DNA of 14,003 bases from Micavibrio sp. UBA7657 (lineage in GTDB: Bacteria > Pseudomonadota > Alphaproteobacteria > Micavibrionales > Micavibrionaceae), in NCBI GenBank assembly GCA_002483465.1, contig DLHX01000007.1, positions 1-14,003 of the forward strand, written 5' to 3'. Position numbers and translations under genes: made by a program. Shown in pieces: positions 13,979 through 14,003 of the stretch. Numbering within the stretch: position 1 is the stretch's first letter; every line of letters begins with the position of its first letter. The notes below the pieces were generated by a model. That model made no database searches. It was given only the letters and a program-made list of their open reading frames with translations, and was not told the DNA's origin.

Positions 13979-14003
13979 GTAGTGAGCCGCCCCCTATAAA
14001 GGA

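Noticed and set aside
13751..14003. An intact tRNA-Thr gene interrupted by a group I intron in the anticodon loop
   Set aside because: No 5' exon or intron core motif can be seen within the window, and the boundary does not carry the terminal G expected at an intron end. An integration scar explains it more simply, although sequence to the right would decide.

Overview
The window looks like the chromosome of a Gram-negative bacterium, most likely an alphaproteobacterium. The reasons are two proteins with Sec signal peptides, two lipoproteins with lipoboxes, a fimbrial-chaperone-like protein paired with a DUF4402 protein, a Kup potassium transporter, and a tRNA-Thr(TGT) 3' half of bacterial type. 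No rRNA, CRISPR array, transposase or integrase gene is present. The taxonomic guess is inference from gene content.

Region 1 (44-6713, minus strand) is a tight nine-gene run. In transcription order it encodes a DUF4402 secreted protein, a periplasmic chaperone-like protein, glucose-1-phosphate cytidylyltransferase (RfbF), CDP-glucose 4,6-dehydratase (RfbG), an RfbC-type cupin epimerase, a left-handed beta-helix acyltransferase, an extended-SDR reductase/epimerase, a CmcI-type methyltransferase and a TylF-type methyltransferase. Most junctions in the sugar part are stop/start overlaps (ATGA or slightly longer), so translation is probably coupled. Together the seven sugar genes suggest a CDP-activated 6-deoxyhexose that is epimerised, reduced, O-methylated and probably O-acetylated for a surface glycan. 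A short open frame at the left edge (1-54, plus) may be the tail of a convergent gene.

Region 2 (6714-8544, plus strand) holds a lipoprotein with a coiled coil, a Pro/Glu-rich linker and an AMIN-like C-terminal domain, then two small hairpins, then a stand-alone cyclic-nucleotide-binding fold. The latter is convergent with kup (8551-10485, minus), with only 6 bases between the stops.

Region 3 (10603-13728) is more AT-rich and holds unrecognised genes. A secreted Ser/Gly-rich protein and a small lipoprotein are joined by an ATGA overlap on the minus strand. Divergent from them is a 538-residue protein with two hydrophobic Gly-rich segments and a 60-bp internal tandem duplication.

Region 4 (13729-14003) contains a tRNA-Thr 3' half that ends exactly at the anticodon loop. 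This is the usual scar of site-specific integration at a tRNA gene. Its orientation predicts that an integrated element starts near 13796 and continues beyond the right end of the window. Inverted repeats, AGTGTCC repeats and a 42-codon ORF follow it.
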